Under the pieces are notes generated by a model. That model was given only the letters and a program-made list of their open reading frames with translations, ran no database searches and was not told the DNA's origin. The position numbers and the translations under genes were made by a program. From NCBI GenBank assembly GCA_964390955.1, contig CAYMKE010000164.1:1-7511 (forward strand): DNA of 7,511 nucleotides, read 5' to 3'. The DNA is from CAYMKE01 sp964390955. GTDB lineage: Bacteria > Bacteroidota > Bacteroidia > Bacteroidales > JBBRXJ01. How positions within the stretch are numbered: position 1 is the first letter of the stretch; the number at the start of each line of letters is the position of its first letter. This document shows, piece by piece, positions 6,591-7,511 of the stretch.

Positions 6591-7388
6591 ATGACTCTTC
6601 AATATATTGTATGGGATGTTAAGCCACAAATCATTGAATTGGGAAATTTTGAAATTCGCTGGTATGGATTATTTTTTGCAATATCTTTTTTGCTTGGCTA
6701 CTATATTATTTCAAAGATGTTCAAAAAAGAAAATATTTCTATAGAATTACTGGACAAACTGACCTTTAATATGCTCCTGGGAACAATCATTGGTGCCCGT
6801 TTAGGACATTGTTTATTTTATCAGCCCGAATTCTATTTAACACATCCATGGAAAATTTTATTCATATGGGAAGGCGGACTTGCAAGTCATGGCGCAGGCA
6901 TAGGGATCCTTACCAGTTTATACCTTTTTTCCAGGAATCATCAAAAACCATATCTTTGGATTCTTGACAGGATTGTAGTAGTAGTGGCATTAGCAGGTTT
7001 TTTTATCAGGACGGGTAATTTAATGAATTCAGAAATCTATGGCCATGCCACAAATCTTCCCTGGGGATTTATTTTCATACGAAATAATGAAACGGTTCCT
7101 AAACACCCCACTCAAATATATGAAGCACTGTCTTACCTCATCATTTTTTTATTACTTCTTTACATATATTACAAAGATCATGGCAAACCCAGGGAGGGAT
7201 TGTTATTTGGATTATTCCTTATTCTGGTATTCACGGCAAGGTTCTTCATCGAATTTGTAAAAGAGGTACAAGTTCCTTTTGAACTCAATATCCCTTTAAA
7301 TATGGGACAATGGCTAAGCATCCCTTTTATTATTACCGGAATCGTTATATTAATTCGTTCTTTACATATTCAAAAAAAAATCAAATAA
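6591..7388 (+). CDS. lgt: Prolipoprotein diacylglyceryl transferase
   Basis: Lgt moves the diacylglyceryl group of phosphatidylglycerol to the lipobox Cys of prelipoproteins, the first step of lipoprotein maturation, in the cytoplasmic membrane. The 265-residue product carries the family landmarks in order: RWYGLFFA (23-30, Tyr25 matching E. coli Tyr26), GARLGHCLFY (68-77), WEGGLASHGAGIG (93-105, His100 matching His103), the signature RTGNLMNSEIYG (140-151, with Arg140, Asn143, Glu148), KHPTQIYEAL (171-180) and TARFFIEFVKE (215-225, Arg217/Glu221 matching Arg239/Glu243). About seven membrane segments are visible. It is slightly shorter than the 291-residue E. coli enzyme, which is usual in Bacteroidota. 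ATG 6591 puts the conserved RWYG at the usual distance from the N terminus. No Shine-Dalgarno is present. A run of nine A (7372-7380) lies in the last codons, so the exact C terminus is sensitive to indel errors. The gene is complete. Confidence 0.97.
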   Translation: MTLQYIVWDVKPQIIELGNFEIRWYGLFFAISFLLGYYIISKMFKKENISIELLDKLTFNMLLGTIIGARLGHCLFYQPEFYLTHPWKILFIWEGGLASHGAGIGILTSLYLFSRNHQKPYLWILDRIVVVVALAGFFIRTGNLMNSEIYGHATNLPWGFIFIRNNETVPKHPTQIYEALSYLIIFLLLLYIYYKDHGKPREGLLFGLFLILVFTARFFIEFVKEVQVPFELNIPLNMGQWLSIPFIITGIVILIRSLHIQKKIK

Positions 7389-7426
7389 TATGACACGTAA
7401 AATTAAACACACACGAGTATGATTTA

Positions 7427-7511
7427 AAAGGCAGAAAGGCAGAAAGGCAGAAAGGTAGAAAGGTAGAAAGGTAGAAAGGTAGAAAGGTAGAAAGGTAGAA
7501 AGGTAGAAAGG
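7427..7511. repeat. Octamer tandem array 3 (AAAGGCAG then AAAGGTAG)
   Basis: Three exact AAAGGCAG units (7427-7450) are followed in perfect register by seven AAAGGTAG units (7451-7506) and a partial unit to the window end. The two unit types differ by one C/T change and are segregated, not mixed, as expected from tandem expansion after a point change. The array starts 38 bp after the lgt stop; those 38 bp contain only a short CA-rich stretch and no clear terminator. Its right end lies outside the window. Confidence 0.95.

Noticed and set aside
7039..7260. 73-codon plus-strand frame inside lgt
   Set aside because: Out-of-frame shadow of lgt, whose conserved Lgt motifs cover this stretch in the other frame.

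Overview
The window looks like a 7.5-kb piece of a low-GC Bacteroidota chromosome, probably an uncultured, Bacteroidales-like lineage assembled from short reads. Support: a GT117/DUF2723 membrane protein and a Big_5-type Ig-like lipoprotein, both typical of this phylum; A-rich leaders without Shine-Dalgarno sequences; several matches to the Bacteroidota -7 promoter element TAnnTTTG; and a signal peptide followed by Gln at the likely cleavage site. There are four genes, no RNA genes, no insertion sequence and no CRISPR.

Layout. At 1-72 an 8-bp tandem array leads directly into a small secreted, probably outer-membrane beta-barrel protein (86-790, +). The 429-bp convergent intergenic region 791-1219 holds a 100-N scaffold gap inside a second 8-bp array, a perfect 33-bp palindrome and small hairpins. 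Two minus-strand genes follow: a 1031-residue GT-C type membrane glycosyltransferase (1220-4315) and, upstream of it, an Ig-like-domain lipoprotein (4494-6482). An AT-rich hairpin with a T-tract and a promoter-like element lie between them, so they are probably transcribed separately. A 108-bp divergent promoter region separates the lipoprotein gene from lgt (6591-7388, +). A third 8-bp array starts at 7427 and runs off the end.

How the genes fit together. All four products belong to the cell envelope. Lgt attaches the diacylglyceryl group to lipoprotein precursors, and the divergent neighbour is such a precursor. The GT117 protein belongs to the family of human TMEM260, a protein O-mannosyltransferase acting on Ig-like (IPT) domains. 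The neighbouring lipoprotein has an Ig-like domain and a linker dense in D-S/T-x sites resembling the Bacteroides O-glycosylation motif, so it is a plausible substrate; this link is inference.

The most unusual structure is the set of three intergenic arrays. They differ in sequence but share an 8-bp period, change unit sequence while staying in register, and in two cases flank the small outer-membrane protein gene in mirror orientation with the same terminal signature. Both window ends and the scaffold gap fall in these arrays, which suggests they broke the assembly.
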